NCBI GenBank assembly: GCA_040756655.1
Contig: JBFLYN010000016.1
Coordinates: forward strand, 1-61,649
Source of the DNA: JBFLYN01 sp040756655
GTDB taxonomy: Bacteria > Bacillota > Sulfobacillia > UBA8153
Length of the DNA stretch: 61,649 bases
Direction of reading: 5' to 3'
Positions 38,801-47,846 of this stretch are shown piece by piece; within the stretch, counting starts at the first letter, position 1; each line of letters opens with the position of its first letter. The position numbers and the translations under genes were made by a program. The notes beneath the pieces are model-generated. The model saw only the letters and a list, made by a program, of their open reading frames with translations. It was not told the origin of the DNA and did not search any database.

Positions 38801-40735
38801 ATGGAGAAGGAGAACAGGAGAACTGACAGTGCTCCTGTAGCCAGCTACGACGAAAACCAGATCCAGGTGCTAGAGGGCCTCGAAGCAGTCCGGCGCCGGC
38901 CCGGCATGTACATTGGGTCAACCGGAGCGCGCGGCCTTCACCATTTAGTCATAGAGGTTGTGGACAACAGCGTTGACGAGGCCATGGCCGGGGCATGTAA
39001 CGAAATCCACGTGACCCTGGGGAAGGATGGCTCGGTCACCGTAGAGGACAACGGCCGTGGATTTCCGGTAAAAAACCATCCCCAGGTCGGTCGCCCGGCT
39101 GTGGAAGTGGCCCTTACCATGCTACATGCGGGAAGCAAGTTCAACGCCGGAGCTTACAAGGTCTCGGGCGGTCTCCACGGCGTGGGCGTGACCGTGGTAA
39201 ATGCCCTGTCTGAGTTCCTGGAGGTCACAGTACGCCGGGACGGAGGCCTTTACCACCAGCGTTACCAGCGTGGGGTTCCGGTCACCGAACTGACCCGCTT
39301 GGGCGATGCCAGCGACACTGGCACTACGGTTACCTTCAAGCCCGATGCGGAAGTTTTCGAGGAAACGGAGTTCTCGTATGAATTCATCAACCAGCGCCTG
39401 CGGGAACTGGCGTTTCTCAACCGGGGCCTGCGCATTACACTCACGGATGAACGGACAGATCAACGTGTGGACTACCTGTTTGATGGTGGAATCGTATCGT
39501 TTGTCCAGTACCTTAACAAGAACCGGGACCCATTGCACCCACAACCCGTGTATTGCCAGGGTAAAAAAGACCAGATCGAAGTGGAGGCTGCCCTGCAGTA
39601 TACCGACTCCTATAACGAGCTGCTGTTTTCCTTTGCCAACACCATACGCACTACGGAAGGCGGCACCCACGAATCCGGCTTCAAGACCGCTCTAACCAGG
39701 GTGGTCAACGACTATGCCCGCAAAGCTGGCCTGATCAAAGACAACCAGGCCAATCTCACGGGCGAGGACATCCGCGAGGGTCTCACCGCCGTAGTTAGCG
39801 TCAGGCTGCCCGACCCCCAGTTTGAAGGACAGACCAAGACCAAGCTGGGCACCACTGATGCCATGGGAGCAGTGGCCTCGGTGGTGGGAGAACAGCTGGC
39901 TGCCTTCTTTGAAGAAAACCCGGGGCCGGCCAAGAAGATGGTGGAAAAGGCCGTCCTGGCCGCCCGGGCCAGGGAAGCTGCCCGCCAGGCGCGGGAACTG
40001 ACCCGCCGCAAGAACGCCCTGGAAGTTACGGCGCTACCGGGCAAGCTCACCGACTGTGCCAGCCGAGACCCGGCCGAGTCCGAGCTATTCCTGGTTGAGG
40101 GTGATTCCGCCGGAGGTAACGCCAAACAGGGGCGTGACCGCCGCATCCAGGCCATTCTGCCCCTGCGGGGGAAGCTTTTGAACGTGGAAAAGGCGCGGCT
40201 GGACAAGATCCTCAATCACGAAGAGATCCGGGCCATCATCACCGCGTTGGGCACTGGAATTTCTGATGACTTCGACCTTGGCCGGGCCAGGTATCACAAG
40301 GTCATCATCATGACTGACGCTGACGTGGACGGGTCCCACATCCGGACTTTGCTCCTTACGTTTTTCTACAGATACATGCCCCGCCTCATCGAGTCGGGTT
40401 ACCTGTTCATTGCTCAGCCTCCCCTGTACCTGCTGACCAAGGGGAAACAGGGGTACTACCTGTATGGTGAGGGCGAACTGGAGCGATTCTATGCCCAGCA
40501 CGGTAGGAACGGTTGGACCATTCAGCGGTACAAGGGTCTGGGGGAGATGAGCCAAGAACAGCTTTGGGAAACCACCATGAACCCGGAGAAGCGTACGCTG
40601 CTGCAGGTGAGCATCAGAGACGCCATCCAGGCGGATGACATCTTCACGGTACTCATGGGTGACAAGGTGGAGCCAAGGCGCGCGTTCATCCAGAAGAACG
40701 CCCGCTTTGTCCGTAACCTGGATACCATAGGTTAG
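38801..40735 (+). CDS. gyrB: DNA gyrase subunit B
   Basis: ATPase subunit of 644 residues. GHKL domain: LEGLEAVRRRPGMYIGST, the ATP-binding ENGRG-like VEDNGRGFPV, and GGLHGVGVTVVNALS. The Toprim domain has ELFLVEGDSAGGNAKQGRDRR and the metal-binding DADVDGSHIRTLLL. The C-terminus ends RRAFIQKNARFVRNLD. The ATG at 38801 is chosen because AGGAGG lies 7 nt upstream. The short form (no insert in Toprim) is typical for gyrase of Gram-positives. Confidence 0.98.
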   Translation: MEKENRRTDSAPVASYDENQIQVLEGLEAVRRRPGMYIGSTGARGLHHLVIEVVDNSVDEAMAGACNEIHVTLGKDGSVTVEDNGRGFPVKNHPQVGRPAVEVALTMLHAGSKFNAGAYKVSGGLHGVGVTVVNALSEFLEVTVRRDGGLYHQRYQRGVPVTELTRLGDASDTGTTVTFKPDAEVFEETEFSYEFINQRLRELAFLNRGLRITLTDERTDQRVDYLFDGGIVSFVQYLNKNRDPLHPQPVYCQGKKDQIEVEAALQYTDSYNELLFSFANTIRTTEGGTHESGFKTALTRVVNDYARKAGLIKDNQANLTGEDIREGLTAVVSVRLPDPQFEGQTKTKLGTTDAMGAVASVVGEQLAAFFEENPGPAKKMVEKAVLAARAREAARQARELTRRKNALEVTALPGKLTDCASRDPAESELFLVEGDSAGGNAKQGRDRRIQAILPLRGKLLNVEKARLDKILNHEEIRAIITALGTGISDDFDLGRARYHKVIIMTDADVDGSHIRTLLLTFFYRYMPRLIESGYLFIAQPPLYLLTKGKQGYYLYGEGELERFYAQHGRNGWTIQRYKGLGEMSQEQLWETTMNPEKRTLLQVSIRDAIQADDIFTVLMGDKVEPRRAFIQKNARFVRNLDTIG

Positions 40736-40770
40736 TCCCGGGCATCGGGCTCAAAGAAGAGGTGTATTGC

Positions 40771-43200
40771 TTGGACTACGCCGAGGGAAAAGTCCTTAAC
40801 ATTGCCATAGAAGAGGAAATGCAAAAGTCCTATATCGACTATGCCATGAGTGTCATCGTCAGCCGGGCGCTCCCCGATGTACGTGACGGCCTCAAGCCAG
40901 TGCAGCGGCGCATCCTGTACGCCATGCACGAGCTGGGCATGGCAGCGGACAAACCCCACAAAAAGTGCGCCCGTATCGTCGGCGAAGTGCTGGGGAAATA
41001 CCACCCGCACGGGGATGCGGCGGTCTATGACGCCATGGTCCGGCTGGCCCAGGAGTTCAACACCAGGTACCTCCTGGTGGATGGTCACGGCAATTTCGGG
41101 TCCATGGATGGCGACGCAGCGGCGGCCATGCGGTACACTGAGGCCCGCCTCACCCGCCTGGCCATGGAGATGCTGGCGGACATCGACAAGGAGACCGTGG
41201 ATTTCAGTCCCAATTTCGACGACAGCCTCGAGGAACCCCAGGTCCTGCCGGCTTGCTTTCCCCAGTTGCTGGCCAACGGTTCCGAGGGCATTGCCGTGGG
41301 TATGGCCACCAAGATACCACCACACAACCTTACCGAGCTCATCAACGGCCTGTTGAAGATGATAGACGACCCCGAGGTTACTTCCGAGTCGCTCATGGAA
41401 GTCATCGAGGGACCGGATTTCCCCACGGGAGCGCTGATCCTGGGAAAGGAAGGTATCCGCGAAGCATACACCACCGGACGTGGCGTTGTGATCATGCGGG
41501 CGGTGGCCCGTATTGAGACCGCGCCCGGAGGCAGAAACCGTATTGTGGTCAGTGAGCTACCCTACCAGGTCAACAAGGCCAAGCTGGTCGAGAGAATCGC
41601 CGAACTGGTACGGGAGAAGAAGGTCGAAGGCATTGCCGACTTGCGCGACGAATCGGACCGGTCCGTGAAGGTCGTCATCGACTTGCGCCGGGACGCCAAC
41701 CCCAATGTCTTGCTCAACCAGCTTTACAAGCACACACCCATGCAGCAAAGCTTTGGCATTATCATGCTCGCCCTGGTAGACCGGCAACCCAGAGTCCTGA
41801 ACCTCCGGGAAATGCTGCACTACTACCTTGAGCACCAAAAGGAAATCCTGGTACGCCGCACCCGGTTTGAGTTGGCAAGGGCGGAAGCCCGCGCCCACAT
41901 TCTCGAGGGCCTGCGTATTGCCCTTGACCATCTGGACCGGGTCATCGCACTTATCCGCGCATCTCACACTGTGGACGAAGCCAGAGAAGGGCTGGTGCGG
42001 GAGTTCGCTCTGTCTGAGAAGCAGGCCCAGGCCATCCTGGATATGCGCCTGCAGCGACTTACCGGTTTGGAGCGAGAGAAAGTTGAGGAAGAATACGCCG
42101 AACTGGTCAAGACCATCGAGTACCTGCGGGCGGTGCTGGCTTCGGAGCGATTGGTCTACGGGATCATCCGCAAGGAACTGGAGGACATCAGGGCGCGGTA
42201 CGGGGACCAACGGCGCACGCGAATCCTTCCCAATGCCGAGGAACTGGACATTGAGGATCTCATCGCCGAGGAGGATGTGGTCATCACCATGACCCACCTT
42301 GGGTATATCAAGCGACTGCCGGTGAGTGCCTACCGTAGTCAGCGCCGGGGCGGGCGGGGCATAACCGGTGTGAGCACCCGGGAAGAGGACTTCGTGGAGA
42401 ACCTGTTTGTTACCACAACCCACCATTACCTCTTCTTTTTTACCAACACCGGCAAGACGCACCGCATAAAGGTGCACGAGATTCCGGAAGCCAGCCGGCA
42501 TGCCAAGGGAACAGCGGCCGTCAACCTCGTTGCGCTGGAACCCGGGGAGAAGATCACCGCAGTCATCCCGGTGGCCAGCCTTTCTGCAGACTATCTGTTC
42601 TTTGCTACCGCCCGGGGTGTGGTCAAAAAGACCAGCCTAGACCAGTTCGATAACATCCGTCGTACCGGGCTCATAGCCATCCACCTCGACCGGGGCGATG
42701 AGCTGGTGAGCGTCAGGCTTACTGACGGCAACGCCGAGGTGATGCTGGTGACCAGGTCCGGTATGTGCATCCGCTTCCCCGAGGAGCAGGTACGGCCCAT
42801 GGGCCGGCCATCCCGGGGCGTAGCCGGGATCGCCCTGGCACCCGGAGATGAGGTTGTGGCCGCTGACGTGGTGCAGCCCGGTACCGACCTGGTAGTGGTC
42901 ACCGACCGGGGCTTTGGCAAGCGCACCCCGGTGGACGAGTACCGGGTCCAGGCCCGGGGCGGCCGGGGCATCAAGGCCATGCAACTGACGGCCCGCACCG
43001 GGCAGGTAGCTGGGGCCCGCCTGGTGGGGGAGGACAATGAGCTCATGCTAATCTCTTCTGAAGGCACCATCATACGCCAACCGGTGGCGGGCATCGCCCG
43101 CCTCCACCGCGCCACCCAGGGCGTGACCCTGATGCGCTTGGACGAAGGGGACTCTGTGGTGGCCATTGCCAGGATGATAGGCCGGGAGGACGACGAATAA
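40771..43200 (+). CDS. gyrA: DNA gyrase subunit A
   Basis: Cleavage-and-rejoining subunit of 809 residues. The N-terminal domain has YAMSVIVSRALPDVRDGLKPVQRRILYAM and the catalytic Tyr in AMRYTEARLT (about 120). The DNA-wrapping C-terminal domain has the gyrase-specific GyrA box QRRGGRG, so it is gyrase rather than topoisomerase IV. The TTG at 40771 is preferred over GTG 40762, as AGAGG is well spaced only for it. It overlaps the archease gene by one base (TAATG). Confidence 0.97.
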   Translation: MDYAEGKVLNIAIEEEMQKSYIDYAMSVIVSRALPDVRDGLKPVQRRILYAMHELGMAADKPHKKCARIVGEVLGKYHPHGDAAVYDAMVRLAQEFNTRYLLVDGHGNFGSMDGDAAAAMRYTEARLTRLAMEMLADIDKETVDFSPNFDDSLEEPQVLPACFPQLLANGSEGIAVGMATKIPPHNLTELINGLLKMIDDPEVTSESLMEVIEGPDFPTGALILGKEGIREAYTTGRGVVIMRAVARIETAPGGRNRIVVSELPYQVNKAKLVERIAELVREKKVEGIADLRDESDRSVKVVIDLRRDANPNVLLNQLYKHTPMQQSFGIIMLALVDRQPRVLNLREMLHYYLEHQKEILVRRTRFELARAEARAHILEGLRIALDHLDRVIALIRASHTVDEAREGLVREFALSEKQAQAILDMRLQRLTGLEREKVEEEYAELVKTIEYLRAVLASERLVYGIIRKELEDIRARYGDQRRTRILPNAEELDIEDLIAEEDVVITMTHLGYIKRLPVSAYRSQRRGGRGITGVSTREEDFVENLFVTTTHHYLFFFTNTGKTHRIKVHEIPEASRHAKGTAAVNLVALEPGEKITAVIPVASLSADYLFFATARGVVKKTSLDQFDNIRRTGLIAIHLDRGDELVSVRLTDGNAEVMLVTRSGMCIRFPEEQVRPMGRPSRGVAGIALAPGDEVVAADVVQPGTDLVVVTDRGFGKRTPVDEYRVQARGGRGIKAMQLTARTGQVAGARLVGEDNELMLISSEGTIIRQPVAGIARLHRATQGVTLMRLDEGDSVVAIARMIGREDDE

Positions 43201-43598
43201 TGGGTGAGGCCTTCACCCTGCTGGACCATACTGCCGACGTCAAAGTACGGGCAACCGGACCGAACTTTGGAGCTACCCTGGCCAACGTGGCCCGGGGCAT
43301 GCTGGCCGTGCTATATGACAGCCTGAGCGCACACTTTGAGTTCCACCGGGAACTTGAGATCACCGGCTACGATCGCGCGAGCCTGGTGGTGAGCTTCCTC
43401 AACGAGATCCTTTACACCCTAGAGAGCGAGGGACTGGTCCCGGTGGAGTTCTCTGCAGTCCGCGTGGACGGACATGCACTGGTGACAACCGTCGGATGGG
43501 GACGTCCGTCCGGACCCGCCTTAAGGGAGATTAAGGCCGCCACCTACCATGACCTGAAAGTGACCGACACTGTCATGGAAGTGGTTTTCGACCTCTGA
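43200..43598 (+). CDS. Archease
   Basis: Small Ca2+-binding co-factor protein of 132 residues that activates RtcB by aiding its guanylylation. Motifs: LLDHTADVKVRATG (metal-binding Asp at the front), FLNEILYTLESEGLVPVEF, and the C-terminal EIKAATYHDLKV. The ATG overlaps the gyrA stop codon. rtcB starts 14 nt downstream. This pairing is common, but the tight junction with gyrA is not a textbook arrangement. Confidence 0.9.
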   Translation: MGEAFTLLDHTADVKVRATGPNFGATLANVARGMLAVLYDSLSAHFEFHRELEITGYDRASLVVSFLNEILYTLESEGLVPVEFSAVRVDGHALVTTVGWGRPSGPALREIKAATYHDLKVTDTVMEVVFDL

Positions 43599-43612
43599 TA
43601 GGAGGGAACATC

Positions 43613-45070
43613 ATGACTGCCACCTGGAGTGGCCCACTGGAGCCGGCCGGGGAGTGTCGCTGGCAAATCCCTGCCAGCTACAAAGCCGGCATGAGAGTAC
43701 CGGGGATCATCTATGCCAGCCGGGCCATGATAGATGACATCCGCGCGGACCAGGCCGCCGAGCAGGTAGCCAACGTGGCCCACCTGCCCGGGATCGTCCG
43801 GGCTTCGCTGGCTATGCCCGACATTCACTGGGGCTATGGGTTTCCCATCGGCGGAGTCGCCGCCACGGATGTGCGGGACGGGGTCATCGCCCCGGGCGGC
43901 ATCGGTTACGACATCAACTGCGGTGTTCGTTTGCTGAGGACCAACTTGGCGATGAAAGCCGTGAAAGACAAGATGGAGACCGTGGTCAATGACTTGTTCC
44001 GCGCCATTCCCTCAGGGGTGGGGTCGGAAGGCCAGGTCAAGTTGGACCGGCCGGAGCTGGACCGGGTCCTCACGCGGGGGTCAGCCTGGGCAGTGGAGCA
44101 GGGGTATGGCTGGGCCGAGGATGTGGAGCATTGTGAGGAAAGCGGTAGTCTGACTGGTGCCGACCCGGCCGCCGTCTCGAGCCGGGCGCTCAAGCGCGGG
44201 TCCCCGCAGCTGGGAACCCTGGGATCGGGCAACCACTTCATAGAGGTTTCGGTGATAGAGGAAGTCTTCGATAAAGCTGCCGCCAGCGCCTATGGCCTAG
44301 AAACCAGCCAGGTCGTTGTGATGATTCACTCGGGTTCCCGGGGTCTTGGTCACCAGGTCTGCACTGATTCCCTTGAGGTCATGGGCAAGGCGGTCTCCAA
44401 GTACGGCATCAAGCTCCCGGACCGCCAGCTGGCCTGCGCTCCTGTCAAGTCCGAAGAGGGCGAGAACTACTTTGCGGCCATGGCCGCTGCAGCGAATTAT
44501 GCTTGGGCTAACCGCCAGGTCATGACCCACTGGGTGCGCCAGGCGCTGGCCAAGACCCTTGGCACCACTCCCGAGTCACTGGGCCTGCAACTGGTATACG
44601 ATGTGGCCCACAACATAGCCAAGTTCGAGGACTACCCCGTTGACGGGGCCGCCCGGAGGCTGTGCGTGCACCGCAAGGGGGCCACCCGCGCCTTTGGTCC
44701 TGGGCACCCGGAGATCCCTTCCCGCTACCGGCAGGTCGGCCAGCCGGTTTTGGTCCCAGGTGACATGGGGAGGGCATCCTACGTGCTCAAAGGCACCCAG
44801 GCGGCCATGCGGGAGACCTTTGGCTCTGCGTGTCATGGCGCCGGACGGGTCATGAGCCGCACCGAGTCCAAAAGGGGCATCCGGGGCTCAGAACTCAGGC
44901 GCCGCCTGCTCAGCGAGGGAGTGGTGGTCCGGGCCGGCTCCGACGCTTCCCTGGCGGAAGAGGCGCCCGAAGCGTACAAAGATGTGACCCAAGTAGTTGA
45001 GGCAACGCACCGGGCCGGCATTGCCACACTGGTGGCCAAACTCAGACCGCTGGGTGTAATCAAGGGGTAA
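43613..45070 (+). CDS. rtcB: tRNA-splicing-type RNA ligase RtcB
   Basis: GTP-dependent ligase of 485 residues joining 2',3'-cyclic phosphate (3'-P) to 5'-OH RNA ends. The metal-binding motifs are visible: AMPDIHWGYGFPIGGVAA, GGIGYDINCGVRLLRT (catalytic metal Asp and Cys), GSGNHFIEV and IHSGSRGLGHQ. The guanylylated His is in AGRVMSR-adjacent SACHGAGR, preceded by GRASYVLKGT. In bacteria its role is RNA repair; here no tRNA intron is evident. AGGAGG lies 7 nt before the ATG. Confidence 0.95.
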   Translation: MTATWSGPLEPAGECRWQIPASYKAGMRVPGIIYASRAMIDDIRADQAAEQVANVAHLPGIVRASLAMPDIHWGYGFPIGGVAATDVRDGVIAPGGIGYDINCGVRLLRTNLAMKAVKDKMETVVNDLFRAIPSGVGSEGQVKLDRPELDRVLTRGSAWAVEQGYGWAEDVEHCEESGSLTGADPAAVSSRALKRGSPQLGTLGSGNHFIEVSVIEEVFDKAAASAYGLETSQVVVMIHSGSRGLGHQVCTDSLEVMGKAVSKYGIKLPDRQLACAPVKSEEGENYFAAMAAAANYAWANRQVMTHWVRQALAKTLGTTPESLGLQLVYDVAHNIAKFEDYPVDGAARRLCVHRKGATRAFGPGHPEIPSRYRQVGQPVLVPGDMGRASYVLKGTQAAMRETFGSACHGAGRVMSRTESKRGIRGSELRRRLLSEGVVVRAGSDASLAEEAPEAYKDVTQVVEATHRAGIATLVAKLRPLGVIKG

Positions 45071-45713
45071 CCGGCCGGATGGCAGGTAGCCGATTCTGCA
45101 GGGGTCACCGTCCAAGGTCATGCACAGCCGGGCTGCCAACCATCCACCATTACTAGACCACCGCCACATAGTCGCCCGTGCGGGAATGGCGGCATTCAGA
45201 AAATGTGCTGAACACCGCGCCGGGACATCTCTCCAGTTCAGGCTGGACCTAGCCCCACCCGGCTATCGAACCTTACTGGGCGCACCTTCCTCCGAAACCC
45301 CTTACTTTGAGATACCGGAGTCACAATCACAGGGGCATGGAGTGGAAAGTCCAGCAAGATTGTGGGTGGCGCAATGCTGGGTGGGGTCAATATCTAGCTT
45401 TTCCGCGCGCCAATGGATATCATGGCCGTTCCTCTAGGTCTTGGTTTCGCCGGGCTCTCCAGGTGTCCTGCCCGGGCCTGTCCTCAGGCGCATTTCGAGC
45501 AATAGTTCGACTGGCCAACCGGCAATCCTGTGCTCAGCTGCGGCAAGACACGCTCACCTGATGCAAGTGGTTCTCTAGACGATGGGATTGGTGAAACCGC
45601 CGGGCCCATGACAGAAGATCCTGAAGCCGCGACACTGCGCCGCCGGAAGCGGTCTAGTTGCTGATATCTCGGGATACCCAAGCAGAAGGTTATCTATAAG
45701 GCATACCCACAAC
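45071..45713. other. 643-nt stretch with no recognised gene
   Basis: Between rtcB and the serine T-box promoter no open frame resembles a known protein. No tRNA, repeat array or clear terminator was found. It may contain remnants or an undescribed small RNA, but nothing specific supports either. Confidence 0.3.
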
Positions 45714-45742
45714 TTGCCATGCACCGCCCTCTGGATTATAAT
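45714..45742 (+). promoter_or_regulatory. Sigma-A promoter of the T-box/mtnP/mtnA/serS operon
   Basis: TTGCCA (45714-45719), a 17-nt spacer and a perfect TATAAT (45737-45742) place the transcript start near 45749, at the 5' edge of the T-box leader. Confidence 0.8.
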
Positions 45743-45748
45743 GGTGGC

Positions 45749-45988
45749 AAGTAGGCATAATAGCGTTCAATGAAGGAGCCCAGTACCGGACCTTGGCGGG
45801 CTGAAGAGAACCGGTGGCAGGTGGAAAGCCGGTGCCCGCCCCCGGGAATCCACTCTGGAGAAGAAGGATAACCCTCAGGTGAAGCTTCCGGGTACGCCCG
45901 TTAATGCGTGTCGAGGTGGGCGCGCAAGGCGCCAACTGGGGTGGTATCGCGGGAACTGCCTCCCGTCCCCTGTCGGGGGCGGGAGGCA
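45749..45988 (+). ncRNA. T-box riboswitch, serine-specific (UCC specifier)
   Basis: Leader of about 240 nt with all T-box landmarks. AGTA at 45750-45753 is the 5' side of the specifier loop. GAAGAGAACCGGTGG and GGTGGAAAGCCGG form the distal Stem I. GGGAA-TCC-A (specifier UCC at 45849-45851) faces the AGTA. The T-box core GGGGTGGTATCGCGGG is at about 45938-45953. A 14-bp terminator stem (45957-45970 / 45975-45988, loop TGTC) follows. UCC matches tRNA-Ser(GGA), encoded 4.3 kb downstream. The T-box UGGU pairs with the G discriminator by wobble. The terminator lacks a good U-run (TAACACTTT), so the mechanism may be unusual. Confidence 0.85.
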
Positions 45989-46011
45989 TAACACTTTAGG
46001 AGGTGTAGAGG

Positions 46012-46806
46012 TTGAAGCAAGCCGAAATCGGTGTATTCGGAGGTTCGGGCTTTTATCGTTTTGCTGCAGACGTGGAGGAGGTCAAGGTCGACACCCCTTT
46101 TGGACCTCCCAGCGACTACCTGGCCCTGGCTACCATCGCCGGGCGCAAGGTAGCGTTCCTGCCCCGGCACGGCCGGGGGCATACGCTCCCACCGCACATG
46201 ATCAACTACCGCGCTAACATCTGGGCCATGAAAGAGCTCGGGGTAACCCGGGTTATCAGCCCCATAGCCGCCGGTAGCCTGCAACCACACGTCCGCCCCG
46301 GCGACTTTGTCTTGTGTGACCAGTTCGTAGACAGAACCAGCGGCCGCAAGGACACTTTCTACGACGGGCCGGTGACCACCCACATCAGCACCGCTGACCC
46401 CTATTGCCCTGAACTCAGGAAACTTGCTGCCCAGTGCGCCCGGGAACTAGGTATCAATGTCCATACCACCGGGACGGTGGTGGTCATCCAGGGACCTCGC
46501 TTTTCCACCCGCTCCGAGAGCCACTGGTTCTCCCGGCAGGGATGGGAGGTCATCAACATGACCCAGTATCCCGAGGTGACCCTGGCCCTGGAAATGGGGA
46601 TGTGCTTTTTGAACATCTCCCTTATCACCGACTACGACGTGGGGCTAGAGGGCCGCGACGAGGTAGTGCCCGTAACCCAAAGCGAGGTATTGCGCGTGTT
46701 CCAGGCCAATAACGAGAAACTCAAGGGCTTGCTAGAGGTCCTTATCGGTCGCATGCCCCCGTCCCGGGGCTGTGAGTGCGGCGCGGTGCTGGAGGCGGCG
46801 CGCTGA
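46012..46806 (+). CDS. mtnP: S-methyl-5'-thioadenosine phosphorylase
   Basis: Cleaves methylthioadenosine with phosphate to adenine and methylthioribose-1-phosphate in methionine salvage. The 264-residue product has IGVFGGSGFY, the phosphate-binding PRHGRGHTLPPHMINYRANIWAMK, VINMTQYPEVTLALE (the NMTxxPE substrate motif) and LITDYDVG (Asp for 6-aminopurines). The TTG start has TTTAGGAGG 8 nt upstream. mtnA overlaps by 1 nt. It is the first gene behind the serine T-box, though its job is methionine recycling. Confidence 0.93.
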   Translation: MKQAEIGVFGGSGFYRFAADVEEVKVDTPFGPPSDYLALATIAGRKVAFLPRHGRGHTLPPHMINYRANIWAMKELGVTRVISPIAAGSLQPHVRPGDFVLCDQFVDRTSGRKDTFYDGPVTTHISTADPYCPELRKLAAQCARELGINVHTTGTVVVIQGPRFSTRSESHWFSRQGWEVINMTQYPEVTLALEMGMCFLNISLITDYDVGLEGRDEVVPVTQSEVLRVFQANNEKLKGLLEVLIGRMPPSRGCECGAVLEAAR

Positions 46807-47831
46807 TGTTTCCCGCCATCGAGATGCGCGACGATAGGGTTCTGCTGTTGGACCAACGCCGCCTGCCCTCCGGAGTAGAGTTTCTAGAGTGCACATCATA
46901 CCAGGAGGTGGCCTGGGCTATCCGCAACATGGTTGTGCGGGGCGCACCGGCCATCGGCATCGCCGCCGCCTATGGCATGGTGCTGGCGGCTCAGGCAGCA
47001 GGTGAAGAGTCATTCTGGGAAGCGCTGGAGACGGCTGCCGCCGAACTCAAGGCCACCCGCCCTACGGCGGTGAACCTGTTTTGGGCCGTTAACCGGATGC
47101 TGCGCAAGGCCCGGGACGCCGGCAGTCCGCAGGCGGCCCTGCCGGCTCTCAAGGACGAGGCAGCCCGCATCGCAGGCGAAGACCTCGCCATGAACCTGGC
47201 CATCGGCGAGCACGGGTACCCGCTCGTTCCGGATGGCGCCCGGGTGTTAACCCACTGTAACGCCGGGGCGCTGGCCACCGGTGGCTTCGGCACCGCCCTG
47301 GGCGTCATCCGTCGAGCGGTGGAGCGTGGCCGCCGGGTGCACGTCTATGCCGACGAGACCCGGCCGTTGCTGCAGGGAGCCCGCCTTACCGCCTGGGAGC
47401 TGATGCAAGACCAGATCCCGGTTACCCTGGTCACCGACGGGATGGCCGGCCACCTTATGCAGGCAGGACGGGTGGACCTGGTGCTGGTAGGCGCCGACCG
47501 CATCGCGGCCAACGGCGATGTGGCCAACAAGATCGGCACCTATGGCTTGGCCGTGCTGGCCTGGGCCCACGGTGTGCCGTTCTACGTGGCTGCCCCGGCC
47601 TCCACCATTGACCTGAGCCTTCCTCATGGGTCCCAGATCATCATCGAGGAACGTGACCCCAGCGAAGTTGCGTTTCTCGGCAATACCAGCCTGGCTCCTG
47701 AGGGGGTGCGGGTGTACAACCCGGCTTTCGACGTCACCCCCGCCCGGTACGTGACGGCACTCATCACCGACCGGGGAGTACTGCGGCCGCCGCTGGAGCA
47801 TTCCTTGAAGGAATCATTTCGCGAGCGGTAG
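46806..47831 (+). CDS. mtnA: Methylthioribose-1-phosphate isomerase
   Basis: Isomerises MTR-1-P to methylthioribulose-1-P in the same pathway. 341 residues with RGAPAIGIAAAYGMVLAAQ, the catalytic Cys in LTHCNAGALATGGFGTALG and the catalytic Asp in VGADRIAANGDVANKIGTY. Relatives include eIF2B-like proteins, but these catalytic residues fix the MtnA assignment. Start ATG 46806 overlaps the mtnP stop (TGATG). serS follows after 15 nt. Confidence 0.95.
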   Translation: MFPAIEMRDDRVLLLDQRRLPSGVEFLECTSYQEVAWAIRNMVVRGAPAIGIAAAYGMVLAAQAAGEESFWEALETAAAELKATRPTAVNLFWAVNRMLRKARDAGSPQAALPALKDEAARIAGEDLAMNLAIGEHGYPLVPDGARVLTHCNAGALATGGFGTALGVIRRAVERGRRVHVYADETRPLLQGARLTAWELMQDQIPVTLVTDGMAGHLMQAGRVDLVLVGADRIAANGDVANKIGTYGLAVLAWAHGVPFYVAAPASTIDLSLPHGSQIIIEERDPSEVAFLGNTSLAPEGVRVYNPAFDVTPARYVTALITDRGVLRPPLEHSLKESFRER

Positions 47832-47846
47832 AGGGGGGCAACCACG

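Noticed and set aside
41557..42501. Long open frame of 314 codons on the minus strand
   Set aside because: It lies wholly inside gyrA, which has clear homology. High GC with G/C-biased third positions creates such antisense frames.
45071..45713. Riboswitch or CRISPR in the rtcB-mtnP gap
   Set aside because: No regular repeats and no riboswitch core were found upstream of the T-box promoter.
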